Shown here: piece after piece, positions 8,266-16,421 of the stretch
How positions within the stretch are numbered: the stretch's first letter is position 1
Layout: the number at the start of each line of letters is the position of its first letter
Origin: Salinimicrobium sediminilitoris
GTDB lineage: Bacteria; Bacteroidota; Bacteroidia; Flavobacteriales; Flavobacteriaceae
Assembly (NCBI RefSeq): GCF_020866905.1
Contig: NZ_JAIVCC010000013.1
Coordinates: forward strand, 248,001-312,000
DNA: 64,000 nt
Reading direction: 5' to 3'
Translations under genes and position numbers: made by a program
Notes under the pieces: generated by a model
What the model was told of the DNA's origin: nothing
Database searches by the model: none
Seen by the model: the letters and a program-made list of their open reading frames with translations, nothing else

Positions 8266-9660
8266 ATGTACAAACTCAACACTACCTATAAAAAACTCCT
8301 GGCCGATACCTTTACCCCTGTGAGCGTATACCTAAGGCTTCGGGATATTTTTCCCAACAGCCTGTTGCTGGAAAGTAGTGACTATCACGGGAACGAAAAC
8401 AGCTTCTCCTACATTTGCTGCAACCCTATTGCAGGAGTAAAGGTTGAAAAAGGGCAATTTATCGAATCCTTTCCCGACGGTACTTCCAAAGAAACTGAAA
8501 TTTCACCGGAATTTGACGTTCCTGCTGGTATTCATGGGTTTTCTAAAAAATTCAGCACTACAGGTCCCGACTTTAATTTTATCAACGAAGGGCTTTTTGG
8601 TTATATCGCTTATGATGGTGTGCAGTATTTTGAGAAGCTTAACCTTTCAAAGAAAAAGGAAGATCTGGAAATCCCGGAGATCAACTATTCGATCTATCAG
8701 AATATAATAGCCATTAACCATTTCAACAATGAGGCTTATATATTCGACCATAGCTTTAATTCAAAGAGCAATCTTGAGCAAATAGAGCAACTTCTCAAAG
8801 TCAAGAATTTCGCTTCCTATGCTTTTTCTGCGGAAGGAGAACCGGCTTCAAATGAAACCGATGAAGGTTACCGCCAGATGGTTTTAAAGGCTAAAGAACA
8901 CTGCCACCGCGGCGACGTTTTTCAACTGGTCCTTTCCCGAAGGTTTTCTCAGGCATTTAAAGGTGACGAATTCAATGTCTACCGCGCCTTGCGGAATGTG
9001 AATCCATCTCCCTATCTCTTCTATTTTGACTACGGAAGTTTTAAGATCTTTGGAAGTTCCCCTGAAGCCCAGCTGGTGGTGAAGGAAGGGAAAGCCGAAA
9101 TACATCCCATAGCAGGAACCTTCAAACGTACCGGAAATGATGAACAGGATGCTGCAAGCGCAAAAGTTTTAGCCGCAGATGAAAAGGAAAATGCAGAACA
9201 TGTAATGCTGGTGGATCTCGCCCGGAATGATCTAAGCCGCAGCAGTAAAGAGGTAAAGGTTGAAAATTATAAGGAGATCCAGTATTTCTCTCACGTGATC
9301 CACCTGGTGAGTAAAGTAACAGGTATTAAAAATGGGGATGTAAGCACCATGCAAATGGTGGCCGATACTTTTCCCGCAGGAACACTAAGCGGCGCCCCAA
9401 AACATAAGGCCATGCAGCTTATTGAAAAATACGAAAATGTCAATCGGGATTTTTATGGTGGTGCCATAGGATTTATGGACTTCAATGGAAATTTCAACCA
9501 CGCCATCATCATCAGGTCTTTTTTAAGTAAAAACCACCGACTCTATTACCAGGCCGGCGCCGGAATAGTTTCAGGATCAACACCCGAAGGGGAATTACAG
9601 GAAGTCTACAATAAGATAGGAGCACTTAAAAAAGCACTGGAACTGGCAGAAGAGATATAA
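8266..9660 (+). CDS. trpE: Anthranilate synthase component I
   Basis: 464 residues. Converts chorismate and ammonia (or glutamine-derived ammonia) to anthranilate, the first step of tryptophan synthesis. The chorismate-binding domain fills the C-terminal half, with family motifs such as DVFQLVLSRR, PSPYLFYFD, IAGTFKRTG and FPAGTLSGAPK. The N-terminal LLLESS motif (residues 31-36) is the tryptophan feedback site, so the enzyme is probably inhibited by Trp as well as controlled by the attenuator just upstream. It is the first gene of trpEGDCFBA. The stop codon is followed immediately by a REP-like element and then trpG. Confidence 0.97.
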   Translation: MYKLNTTYKKLLADTFTPVSVYLRLRDIFPNSLLLESSDYHGNENSFSYICCNPIAGVKVEKGQFIESFPDGTSKETEISPEFDVPAGIHGFSKKFSTTGPDFNFINEGLFGYIAYDGVQYFEKLNLSKKKEDLEIPEINYSIYQNIIAINHFNNEAYIFDHSFNSKSNLEQIEQLLKVKNFASYAFSAEGEPASNETDEGYRQMVLKAKEHCHRGDVFQLVLSRRFSQAFKGDEFNVYRALRNVNPSPYLFYFDYGSFKIFGSSPEAQLVVKEGKAEIHPIAGTFKRTGNDEQDAASAKVLAADEKENAEHVMLVDLARNDLSRSSKEVKVENYKEIQYFSHVIHLVSKVTGIKNGDVSTMQMVADTFPAGTLSGAPKHKAMQLIEKYENVNRDFYGGAIGFMDFNGNFNHAIIIRSFLSKNHRLYYQAGAGIVSGSTPEGELQEVYNKIGALKKALELAEEI

Positions 9661-9698
9661 CCACCCCGCCCTGCGGGCACCCCTCCTTAAAAAGGAGA
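9661..9698. repeat. REP-like palindromic element between trpE and trpG
   Basis: The element begins right after the trpE stop codon. It contains CCACCCCGCCCTGCGGGC, then ACCCCTCC, then the small hairpin CTCCTTAAAAAGGAG. Its CCACCCCGCC...GCACCCCTCC frame is the reverse complement of the GGAGGGGTGCC...GGCGGGGTGG parts at 24300 and 24467, so these are copies of one dispersed element. No ORF lies inside it. Confidence 0.75.
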
Positions 9699-9714
9699 GA
9701 AAAAGAAAATAAAA

Positions 9715-10395
9715 ATGGAAAATAAAGAATATAATACCGGTACTTCCCTTCCCTCCAAAGAGAACAAAGGAGGAGCTAAGCCAACTGTCCTGGTAATCGA
9801 CAATTACGATTCCTTCGTGTACAACCTGGTACATTATCTGGAGGAATTGGATTGTGTGGTAACTGTACGCCGCAATGATGAAGTGGATCTCGAGGATATA
9901 GAAAAATACGACAAGATCCTGCTTTCACCCGGCCCCGGAATTCCTGACGAAGCAGGCCTTCTCAAAAAAATAATCTCCACCTATGCCTCCAAAAAGAGCA
10001 TTTTTGGTGTTTGTTTAGGTCAGCAGGCTATAGGAGAAGTATTTGGAGGAAAAATCATTAATCTGGAAGAAGTGCATCATGGAGTAGCCTCCAAAATAAA
10101 ATTATGTGTAGAAGATGAACCTCTGTTTGATCAATTAGAAAATGAGCTGGAAGTAGGACGTTATCATTCATGGGTAGTAGACAAAGCTTTGCCAGATTGT
10201 TTGGAGGCCACTTCTTATGATGAGAATGGGGAAGTAATGTCATTGCGCCACAGGGACTTTGATGTGCGCGGAGTGCAATTTCATCCTGAGTCGGTTTTAA
10301 CGCCACAGGGCAAAAAGATGATTGCAAACTGGATCAATAGTCCGGTAAAGAAGAGCAGAGAAGAATCAAATAATCGGGAAGCCGAAACAATTTAG
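9715..10395 (+). CDS. trpG: Anthranilate synthase component II (glutamine amidotransferase)
   Basis: 226 residues. Supplies ammonia from glutamine to TrpE. The class I amidotransferase triad is visible: Cys in GVCLGQQ (about residue 102), His and Glu in QFHPES (about 188-190). The family usually starts a few residues before VLVIDNYDSF; here about 23 extra residues (from MENKEYNTG to GGAKP) come first, and no internal ATG offers a shorter form. The DNA for this extension contains a weak CCCTCC/GGAGG inverted repeat close to the REP-like element, so the extension may derive from repeat sequence. The C-terminal 20 residues are charged and also beyond the usual domain. trpD follows after 4 bp. 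Confidence 0.95.
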   Translation: MENKEYNTGTSLPSKENKGGAKPTVLVIDNYDSFVYNLVHYLEELDCVVTVRRNDEVDLEDIEKYDKILLSPGPGIPDEAGLLKKIISTYASKKSIFGVCLGQQAIGEVFGGKIINLEEVHHGVASKIKLCVEDEPLFDQLENELEVGRYHSWVVDKALPDCLEATSYDENGEVMSLRHRDFDVRGVQFHPESVLTPQGKKMIANWINSPVKKSREESNNREAETI

Positions 10396-10399
10396 CAGG

Positions 10400-11389
10400 A
10401 TGAAAGACATTTTAAACAGGTTGATCAATCACGAAACCATTTCAAAGGAAGAGGCCAGAAAGGTTTTGGTGAACATTTCTACCGGCGAATACAATGACAG
10501 TCAGATTGCCGCCTTTCTTACGGTTTACATGATGCGCAGCATTACCCTTGAAGAACTGGAAGGTTTTAGAGATGCACTTTTGGAAATGTGCCTTTCCACA
10601 GATCTTTCTCAATATGACCCCATTGATCTTTGTGGTACCGGGGGCGATGGCAAGGACACCTTTAATATTTCCACGCTTGCCTCTTTTGTGACGGCAGGCG
10701 CCGGAGTAAATGTAGCTAAGCACGGTAACTACGGAGTGTCTTCAAGCTGCGGAAGTTCAAACGTCATGGAGCACCTGGGAATAAAATTCAGCAATGAGCA
10801 GGATTTCTTAAAGAGAAGTATGGATGAGGCGGGAATTTGTTTCTTGCATGCCGCTTTATTTCACCCGGCAATGAAGAACGTAGCACCCATAAGGAAGAAT
10901 CTGGGAGTAAAAACATTTTTCAATATGCTGGGACCCATGGTGAATCCGGCTTTTCCAAAGAATCAGGTCGTAGGGGTTTACAGTCTGGAACTCGCCAGAA
11001 TGTATGCTTATCTTTACCAGAAAACAGATAAGAATTTTACCATTTTACATGCCCTTGATGGTTATGATGAGATCTCCCTTACCGGAAATACCAAAATGAT
11101 CACCAATAATACCGAAGCCATGTTAAGACCGGCCGACCTGCACCTGAAAACTATTAGTGCAACCGAAATTTCAGGAGGAGACAGTGTATCATCAGCGGCA
11201 GAGATCTTCATGAACGTACTTAGCAATAAAGGTACGGCAGCACAGGAAAATGTAGTTTGCGCCAACGCGGCAGTGGCAATAAATACCGCGAAAAATACTG
11301 GTCTGGAAAATGCATTTTTGGAAGCAAAGGAAAGTCTGCGTTCAGGCCGTGCTTTAAATGCGCTTAAAAAACTGCAGCAATTAAATTAG
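10400..11389 (+). CDS. trpD: Anthranilate phosphoribosyltransferase
   Basis: 329 residues, a usual length. Transfers the phosphoribosyl group of PRPP to anthranilate. The signatures are present: DLCGTGGDGKDTFNIST (PRPP/anthranilate site, about residue 75), KHGNYGVSSSCGSSNVME (about 106) and VAPIRKNLGVKTFFNMLGP (about 156). It is a separate gene here, not fused to trpG as in enterobacteria. It is spaced 4 bp from trpG and 10 bp from trpC, so transcription and probably translation are linked. Confidence 0.97.
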   Translation: MKDILNRLINHETISKEEARKVLVNISTGEYNDSQIAAFLTVYMMRSITLEELEGFRDALLEMCLSTDLSQYDPIDLCGTGGDGKDTFNISTLASFVTAGAGVNVAKHGNYGVSSSCGSSNVMEHLGIKFSNEQDFLKRSMDEAGICFLHAALFHPAMKNVAPIRKNLGVKTFFNMLGPMVNPAFPKNQVVGVYSLELARMYAYLYQKTDKNFTILHALDGYDEISLTGNTKMITNNTEAMLRPADLHLKTISATEISGGDSVSSAAEIFMNVLSNKGTAAQENVVCANAAVAINTAKNTGLENAFLEAKESLRSGRALNALKKLQQLN

Positions 11390-11399
11390 TTAAATAGAA

Positions 11400-12191
11400 A
11401 TGAACATACTGGATAAAATAGCAGCAAGAAAAAGAGAAGAAGTGGCCATTCTAAAGGAAGAAGTGCCTGCCGAATCCCTGCAACTCCTGCCCCACTTTCA
11501 TCGCAAATGTTACTCGTTAAAGGAAAACCTTAAGAATTCCTCCACGGGGATTATCGCAGAATTCAAACGCCGCTCCCCTTCTCATCCCGAGATAAATCTG
11601 GAAGCTGATGCTGCCACAGTGACGGCTGGATATGAAGCCGCGGGTGCATCGGGAATTTCGGTGCTAACAGATGAGGAATTCTTTGGCGGCAGCCTGGATG
11701 ATCTGGCAATTGCGCGAGAAACAGTGAAGCTTCCATTGCTTCGGAAGGATTTTATGATCGACGAATATCAAATCGTAGAAGCCAAAGCCATGGGTGCAGA
11801 TGTGATCCTGTTGATCGCAGCTATACTGAAGCCCGAAGAGATCAAAAGTCTTTCCAAAAAGGCAAAAGATCTTGGTCTTGAGGTGCTGCTGGAAGTGCAT
11901 AATGAAGAGGAGCTGGAAAATGCCATTTTTGACACCGTAGATATGATTGGGGTAAATAACCGGAACCTGAAAACTTTTGAAGTAGATCTGGGAATCAGCA
12001 AGGCTTTGGCCGAAAAGATTCCAAACGAATACGTGAAGATCTCCGAAAGCGGGATTAGTGAAACTTCAGCAATACTGGAGCTTCAAAAAAGTGGATTTAA
12101 GGGCTTTCTTATCGGCGGAAATTTCATGAAAACCGAAGATCCCGGAAGAAGTGCTTTAGAATTTATTCAGAAATTAAAAAATAAAGACTGA
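11400..12191 (+). CDS. trpC: Indole-3-glycerol phosphate synthase
   Basis: 263 residues, a single-function TIM barrel. Closes the indole ring from carboxyphenylamino-deoxyribulose phosphate. Typical elements are IIAEFKRRSPSHPEI (about residue 48), LTDEEFFGGS, LLRKDFMIDEYQI, IGVNNRNLKTFEVD and SESGI (about 214). TrpC and TrpF are separate here. The stop codon overlaps the trpF start by one base (TGATG), which suggests translational coupling. Confidence 0.97.
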   Translation: MNILDKIAARKREEVAILKEEVPAESLQLLPHFHRKCYSLKENLKNSSTGIIAEFKRRSPSHPEINLEADAATVTAGYEAAGASGISVLTDEEFFGGSLDDLAIARETVKLPLLRKDFMIDEYQIVEAKAMGADVILLIAAILKPEEIKSLSKKAKDLGLEVLLEVHNEEELENAIFDTVDMIGVNNRNLKTFEVDLGISKALAEKIPNEYVKISESGISETSAILELQKSGFKGFLIGGNFMKTEDPGRSALEFIQKLKNKD

Positions 12192-12847
12192 TGGACCTGA
12201 AACTGAAGATCTGCGGAATGCGGGAGCCCGACAATCTGAGCAGGATCGAGGCTTTACAGCCCGATTACCTTGGGTTGATTTTTTACAGGGATTCCCCGCG
12301 TTACGTTTCAGAAGAAATAGAAATTTTAGAGCCGGGAATTAAGATTACCGGAGTTTTTGTAAATGCTTCAGAAGAGGAGATCCTGGAAAAATCAAAAAAT
12401 TATAATCTTGCAGCTGTTCAACTACACGGGGAGGAGTCTCCGGAATTTTGTGAGAATTTGAAAGATCATTTTTCCAGATCAGAAACTCCTCTAGAGATCA
12501 TTAAGGTTTTTGGAATGAAAGAAGTTTTTAATTTCGACCGCCTAAAACCCTATGAGGACATAGTTGATTTTTTTCTATTTGACACCCGTGGAAAAAATAA
12601 AGGCGGAAACGGGATCACCTTCGATTGGGATCTTTTAAAAGAATACCCGTCTTCTACACCGTTTTTCTTAAGTGGCGGTATAGGATTGGAAGAAATTGCT
12701 GCAATAAAACTGTTGTACAGCAACTTCAAAACAGAAGGAAATCAAGACCTGTTTTACGGTATTGACGTAAACAGCAAATTTGAAACTGCCCCGGCAGTAA
12801 AAGACGCCGAAGCTTTGAAGATCTTCAGGGAACGGCTATATAATTGA
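12191..12847 (+). CDS. trpF: Phosphoribosylanthranilate isomerase
   Basis: 218 residues. Catalyses the Amadori rearrangement of phosphoribosylanthranilate. The catalytic Cys is in [10 protein letters not shown] (about residue 8) and the Asp in [13 protein letters not shown] (about 131); LSGGIG and IDVNSKFE complete the phosphate-binding barrel ends. It is coupled to trpC by a one-base overlap, and trpB starts within a few bases of its end. Confidence 0.96.
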   Translation: MDLKLKICGMREPDNLSRIEALQPDYLGLIFYRDSPRYVSEEIEILEPGIKITGVFVNASEEEILEKSKNYNLAAVQLHGEESPEFCENLKDHFSRSETPLEIIKVFGMKEVFNFDRLKPYEDIVDFFLFDTRGKNKGGNGITFDWDLLKEYPSSTPFFLSGGIGLEEIAAIKLLYSNFKTEGNQDLFYGIDVNSKFETAPAVKDAEALKIFRERLYN

Positions 12848-12852
12848 ACATT

Positions 12853-14034
12853 ATGAGTTATCAAGTAAACGAAAAAGGATATTACGGGGATTTTGGCGGG
12901 GCCTTTATTCCTGAAATGTTATACCCAAACGTGGAGGAACTACGCTCCCAATATTTAGAGATCATGCAGGAGGAGGATTTTCAAAAGGAATTCCGCCAAC
13001 TGCTGAAGGATTATGTAGGGAGACCGACCCCACTTTATTTTGCTGAAAGATTCAGCCAAAACTATGGGGCAAAGATCTATTTAAAACGGGAAGATCTTTG
13101 CCATACCGGGGCACACAAGGTGAATAACACCGTGGGGCAGATCCTCATGGCAAAACGCCTGGGCAAGAACCGCATTATCGCCGAAACCGGGGCTGGTCAA
13201 CATGGAGTTGCTACTGCTACCGTTTGCGCCCTTATGGGGATTGAATGTATTGTCTATATGGGGGAAGTGGATATCAAAAGACAGGCTCCTAATGTTGCGC
13301 GAATGAAAATGCTTGGTGCTACCGTAGTGCCGGCAACTTCGGGCAGTAAAACCCTGAAAGACGCAACCAATGAAGCAATCCGTGACTGGATCAACAATCC
13401 GCTGGATACGCATTATATTATTGGTTCTGTTGTAGGGCCTCATCCTTATCCCGATATGGTAGCCCGCTTCCAGAGTGTGATTTCTGAAGAGGTGAAAACC
13501 CAGCTTAAGGAAAAAGAAGGTCGTGAGGCACCAGATCATGTGGTGGCCTGCGTAGGTGGAGGCAGTAATGCCGCCGGGATCTACTATCACTACCTTGATA
13601 ACGCAAAGGTAAATATCATTGCTGTGGAAGCTGCCGGAGAGGGCATCCTTACCGGAAAAAGCGCTGCCACCTCTGCTCTAGGCCGGGAAGGCATCATTCA
13701 CGGCAGCAAAACCCTGCTTATGCAAACCGATGACGGACAGATCACTGAACCTTATTCAATTTCTGCCGGCCTTGATTATCCCGGAGTGGGGCCAATGCAC
13801 GCCAACCTGTTTAGGACAGGACGTGGAGAATTTATCTCTATCACCGATGAAGACGCTATGGCAGCCGGGTTACAACTTTGTAAACTGGAGGGGATCATTC
13901 CCGCCATAGAAACCGCCCATGCACTTGCCATTTTTGACAAGCGGAAATTTAAGAAAGATGAAGTTGTGGTGGTTAACCTGTCGGGGCGTGGAGACAAGGA
14001 CCTCAACACATATATCGAACATTTTAATTTGTAA
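12853..14034 (+). CDS. trpB: Tryptophan synthase beta chain
   Basis: 393 residues from the ATG giving [16 protein letters not shown]; a TTG at 12844 overlapping trpF is possible but less likely. Condenses indole with serine using PLP. The PLP lysine is in [15 protein letters not shown] (about residue 88), the phosphate loop is GGGSNAAG (about 236) and LSGRGDKD lies near the end. It is the TrpB1 type that works with TrpA. Unlike in most operons, trpA does not follow at once: 353 bp of repeats lie between them. Confidence 0.97.
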   Translation: MSYQVNEKGYYGDFGGAFIPEMLYPNVEELRSQYLEIMQEEDFQKEFRQLLKDYVGRPTPLYFAERFSQNYGAKIYLKREDLCHTGAHKVNNTVGQILMAKRLGKNRIIAETGAGQHGVATATVCALMGIECIVYMGEVDIKRQAPNVARMKMLGATVVPATSGSKTLKDATNEAIRDWINNPLDTHYIIGSVVGPHPYPDMVARFQSVISEEVKTQLKEKEGREAPDHVVACVGGGSNAAGIYYHYLDNAKVNIIAVEAAGEGILTGKSAATSALGREGIIHGSKTLLMQTDDGQITEPYSISAGLDYPGVGPMHANLFRTGRGEFISITDEDAMAAGLQLCKLEGIIPAIETAHALAIFDKRKFKKDEVVVVNLSGRGDKDLNTYIEHFNL

Positions 14035-14340
14035 ACCCCGTTATCCTGAATTTGTTTCAGGATCTGATGGAAGCTGAAATAAATTCTGCTTGACGCAGAA
14101 CACAATTGAAAACAACCGTCATCCCGAACTTGTTTCAGGATCAATGAAAAGCTGAAATAAATTCAGCTTGATGTAAAACAAAATTAAAACCCTGTAATCC
14201 TGAACTTGTTTCAGGATCTGATGGAAGCTGAAATAAATTCAGCTTGACGCAAAACACAATTGAAAACCCCGTCATCCTGAACTTGTTTCAGGATCAATGA
14301 GAAGCTAAAACAAATTCAGCTTGACGCAAGGAAAATAAAA
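14035..14340. repeat. Array of four ~77-bp palindromic repeats between trpB and trpA
   Basis: Four near-identical units begin at about 14044, 14122, 14198 and 14275 (spacings 78, 76 and 77). Each holds two imperfect palindromes: TCCTGAACTTGTTTCAGGAT and AGCTGAAATAAATTCAGCTT, joined by a short A-rich spacer. Whole units are conserved, so this is not a CRISPR array. No ORF of note lies within. The transcript of this spacer could form up to eight hairpins inside the trp mRNA. Confidence 0.9.
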
Positions 14341-14342
14341 TC

Positions 14343-14375
14343 AAACCTCACAGGTTTTTAAAACCTGTGAGGTTT
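14343..14375. repeat. Perfect inverted repeat immediately upstream of trpA
   Basis: AAACCTCACAGGTTTT pairs perfectly with AAAACCTGTGAGGTTT, 16 bp with a one-base centre, ending 12 bp before the trpA ATG. A decayed copy (ACCTCACAGGTTCTGAAAACC) occurs at 36401. It has no T tail, so it is not a standard terminator. Confidence 0.85.
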
Positions 14376-14387
14376 CAAAAAAAGAAC

Positions 14388-15155
14388 ATGAACAGAATCA
14401 AACAAAAACTTCAGGAAAAGCCTTCAAAAAAGCTGCTTTCCATATACTTTACAGCCGGATACCCCGAACCTGAAGATACGACAACCATCTTACAGGAGCT
14501 GCAAAACAGCGGCGTGGACATGGTGGAGATAGGGCTGCCGTTTAGCGATCCCCTGGCCGATGGTCCTGTGATCCAAAAAAGTTCTGAAGCTGCTTTAAAA
14601 AGTGGCATGACCACCAACAAACTTTTTTCTCAACTGGAAAACATCAGGGAAAGCATCGACATTCCTTTGTTGATCATGGGGTATTTTAATCCCATTCTTC
14701 AATACGGGGTAGAGAAATTCTGCCGCAAGTGCAGCGAAATAGGTATTGACGGTCTTATTATCCCCGATCTTCCTTTGGAAGAATACGAGCTGCAGTACAA
14801 AGAGATATTTAAGCAGTACGATCTACTTCCGGTGTTCCTTATTACCCCACAAACTTCAGAAGAAAGAATTTGGGAGATTGACAGAGCTTCCGAAGGGTTT
14901 ATCTATATGGTAAGTACCGCGGCAGTTACGGGAGGAACAGGAGGTTTTGGCGAAGCACAAAAAGAATATTTTGACAGGGTGTCAAAAATGGGATTACAGA
15001 ACCCTCTTATTGTAGGATTCGGAATAAAAGACAGTACGAGTTTCGAGCAGGCTACGGCAGTGACGAACGGGGCAATTATTGGCAGTGCATTTATTAAGCA
15101 ACTTACTGACAGCGGCACCTCGGGGATTGCCGACTTTATCAATTCCATAAGATAA
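14388..15155 (+). CDS. trpA: Tryptophan synthase alpha chain
   Basis: 255 residues from the ATG giving MNRIKQKLQEK; a GTG at 14367 would start inside the inverted repeat. Cleaves indole-3-glycerol phosphate and passes indole to TrpB. The catalytic Glu is in VDMVEIGLPFSDPLADGP and the Asp in GLIIPDLPLEE; the phosphate loop GFGIKD and IGSAFIK lie near the end. It is the last gene of the operon. Its separation from trpB by the repeat array and its hairpin-flanked start may reduce its expression relative to trpB, although the two subunits work one to one. Confidence 0.96.
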   Translation: MNRIKQKLQEKPSKKLLSIYFTAGYPEPEDTTTILQELQNSGVDMVEIGLPFSDPLADGPVIQKSSEAALKSGMTTNKLFSQLENIRESIDIPLLIMGYFNPILQYGVEKFCRKCSEIGIDGLIIPDLPLEEYELQYKEIFKQYDLLPVFLITPQTSEERIWEIDRASEGFIYMVSTAAVTGGTGGFGEAQKEYFDRVSKMGLQNPLIVGFGIKDSTSFEQATAVTNGAIIGSAFIKQLTDSGTSGIADFINSIR

Positions 15156-15235
15156 TTAACCCTCTTATTAACAAGTATTTAATAGAGCCCCGGTATAAAT
15201 TTTCGTATCTTGAAGTGAATTCAAAAAACGAAATT

Positions 15236-15382
15236 ATGGGACGCATAGAAGATAAACACGATAAAAGAAAAAGAAGCAGTGATAATGATCCTCTTAGTGG
15301 AGAATTAGGAAACCGCGATAGAGAAACGAACGAGTTTGATCTTGAGAAAAAAAACATTAAAGATCAGCAGAACAAAAAGTAA
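15236..15382 (+). CDS. Small charged hypothetical protein (48 aa)
   Basis: Encodes MGRIEDKHDKRKRSSDNDPL and continues to QNKK. Almost half the residues are charged; there is no hydrophobic segment. The stop overlaps the next small ORF by one base (TAATG), the usual sign of translational coupling, and this is the main support for both being real. I do not recognise a family. It starts 80 bp after trpA. Confidence 0.5.
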   Translation: MGRIEDKHDKRKRSSDNDPLSGELGNRDRETNEFDLEKKNIKDQQNKK

Positions 15383-15516
15383 TGGAAAAGGAGAAAAAAA
15401 AGAACAAAGGAGGTAAAACTCCCCTGCCTACTTTTGGAAAACTGCGACCGAAAAGAGGAAAGTTTACTACTAGACCTCAGCAAATAAAAAATCCGCTGGA
15501 AAAAGAATCCGTCTAG
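15382..15516 (+). CDS. Small basic hypothetical protein (44 aa)
   Basis: Starts MEKEKKKNKGGKTPLP and has TFGKLRPKRGKFTTRP in the middle. It is strongly basic with Gly and Pro, the composition of small ribosome- or nucleic-acid-binding proteins, but I cannot assign it to one. It overlaps the upstream small ORF by one base and the end of the opposite-strand UDG-like gene by 4 bp. Both small ORFs would be missed by length cut-offs. Confidence 0.5.
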   Translation: MEKEKKKNKGGKTPLPTFGKLRPKRGKFTTRPQQIKNPLEKESV

Positions 15517-16184
15517 TCTTCAAAAAACTGACGGTATTGCAAGACCCTGAAATCAATTGTATTGAATTCGGGGTCTTGTTTTTTCAAATGTTTATACAAT
15601 TCCATACTTCCTATAGCTCTGTTTGCCGACCCTGATGGTGCGGTAAGGGAGACGGTATTGATCAAGCGTCCATCCAGCAGGAACTGGTGAACCCGCGGCA
15701 CATCATTAGAGATGACTTTGATCTTTATATCCTGCTCCTTCAGTAATTTCCTGAAGAAGAATTCCGGCCCGTTCTTACTATTGCCACCTGTGAAAAGAAG
15801 GGTGTCTATTTTTTCATTTTCCCGCAGTATCCCTAGAAGATCACGCAATTCAACGTGAAGCATCCCCAAGTCTGACGCATCCACTTTATCCCTCCTGCAA
15901 CTTTCCACAGTGTCACAAATCCCAATACCTTTACCCGCCAGGAATTCCTTGCGCTGTTTCACGGCTTCGGGAGTATTTTCAAACTTGAGATCGAGATCAA
16001 AGATCCTGTCAATGATCTGCCATAACATTCCGTCCCTGCTGCCATAGCAGAAATCCACGTCCCCTTCTTTTAGTTCTCTTGTAGTAAAACGCGGCGGCGG
16101 CAAAGTACCCACAATAAGTTTTGTGGCGTTTTCGGGAATAAAAGGTTTGTAAGGATGCGTATGATGGAAAAGTTCGGAATTCAA
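15513..16184 (-). CDS. Uracil-DNA glycosylase superfamily protein
   Basis: 223 residues. The N-terminal FHHTHPYKPFIPENATKLIVGTLPPP and the middle LLFTGGNSKNGPEFF fit the small UDG-superfamily group that is often annotated as DNA glycosylase. GTLPPP takes the place of the catalytic GQDPYH/GEAPG motif, and the C-terminal LTAPSGSANRA takes the place of the HPSP motif. Base excision is a family-level inference; which base it removes, or whether it acts on DNA, is not decided here. It is a single minus-strand gene whose 3' end overlaps a small plus-strand ORF by 4 bp. Confidence 0.75.
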   Translation of the reverse strand: MNSELFHHTHPYKPFIPENATKLIVGTLPPPRFTTRELKEGDVDFCYGSRDGMLWQIIDRIFDLDLKFENTPEAVKQRKEFLAGKGIGICDTVESCRRDKVDASDLGMLHVELRDLLGILRENEKIDTLLFTGGNSKNGPEFFFRKLLKEQDIKIKVISNDVPRVHQFLLDGRLINTVSLTAPSGSANRAIGSMELYKHLKKQDPEFNTIDFRVLQYRQFFED

Positions 16185-16421
16185 ATTTTAAAATTTAGGT
16201 TTTAAGGTTTTAGATCTTTTATTGTCGGGCCGGTTGCAAGTAGAAGTAATCGGCACGGATTGCAAATCCACGCCATCTGGTTCTGGCTCCTGGCTGTGTT
16301 CTCGATATAAATTTAATTCACTACCGCTTCTCAAAATATACTTGATCTTACAGCCAATAGTTCTCAATATTCATATCTAATCTCATATCTAATCTCATAT
16401 CTCATATCTCACATCTCAATA
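16185..16421. other. Intergenic region with decayed palindrome and simple repeats
   Basis: No gene seen. At 16252-16274 GGCACGGATTGCAAATCCACGCC is an imperfect palindrome of the kind found in dispersed Bacteroidota repeats. From about 16370 to 16420 the sequence is built from variants of CTCATATCTAAT in tandem, ending just at the pyruvate carboxylase stop codon. Confidence 0.6.

Noticed and set aside
12844-12852. TTG start for trpB overlapping trpF
   Set aside because: The ATG at 12853 gives the usual N-terminus ([16 protein letters not shown]); the TTG adds three residues only.
14035-14340. Possible CRISPR array between trpB and trpA
   Set aside because: The whole 77-bp unit is conserved, with no variable spacers, only four units, and no cas genes.
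14367-14387. GTG start for trpA at 14367
   Set aside because: It lies inside the inverted repeat and adds residues not typical of TrpA; the ATG at 14388 fits the family start.
16252-16274. tRNA-like or structured RNA at GGCACGGATTGCAAATCCACGCC
   Set aside because: It is only an imperfect palindrome, with no cloverleaf, and matches the style of dispersed repeats.
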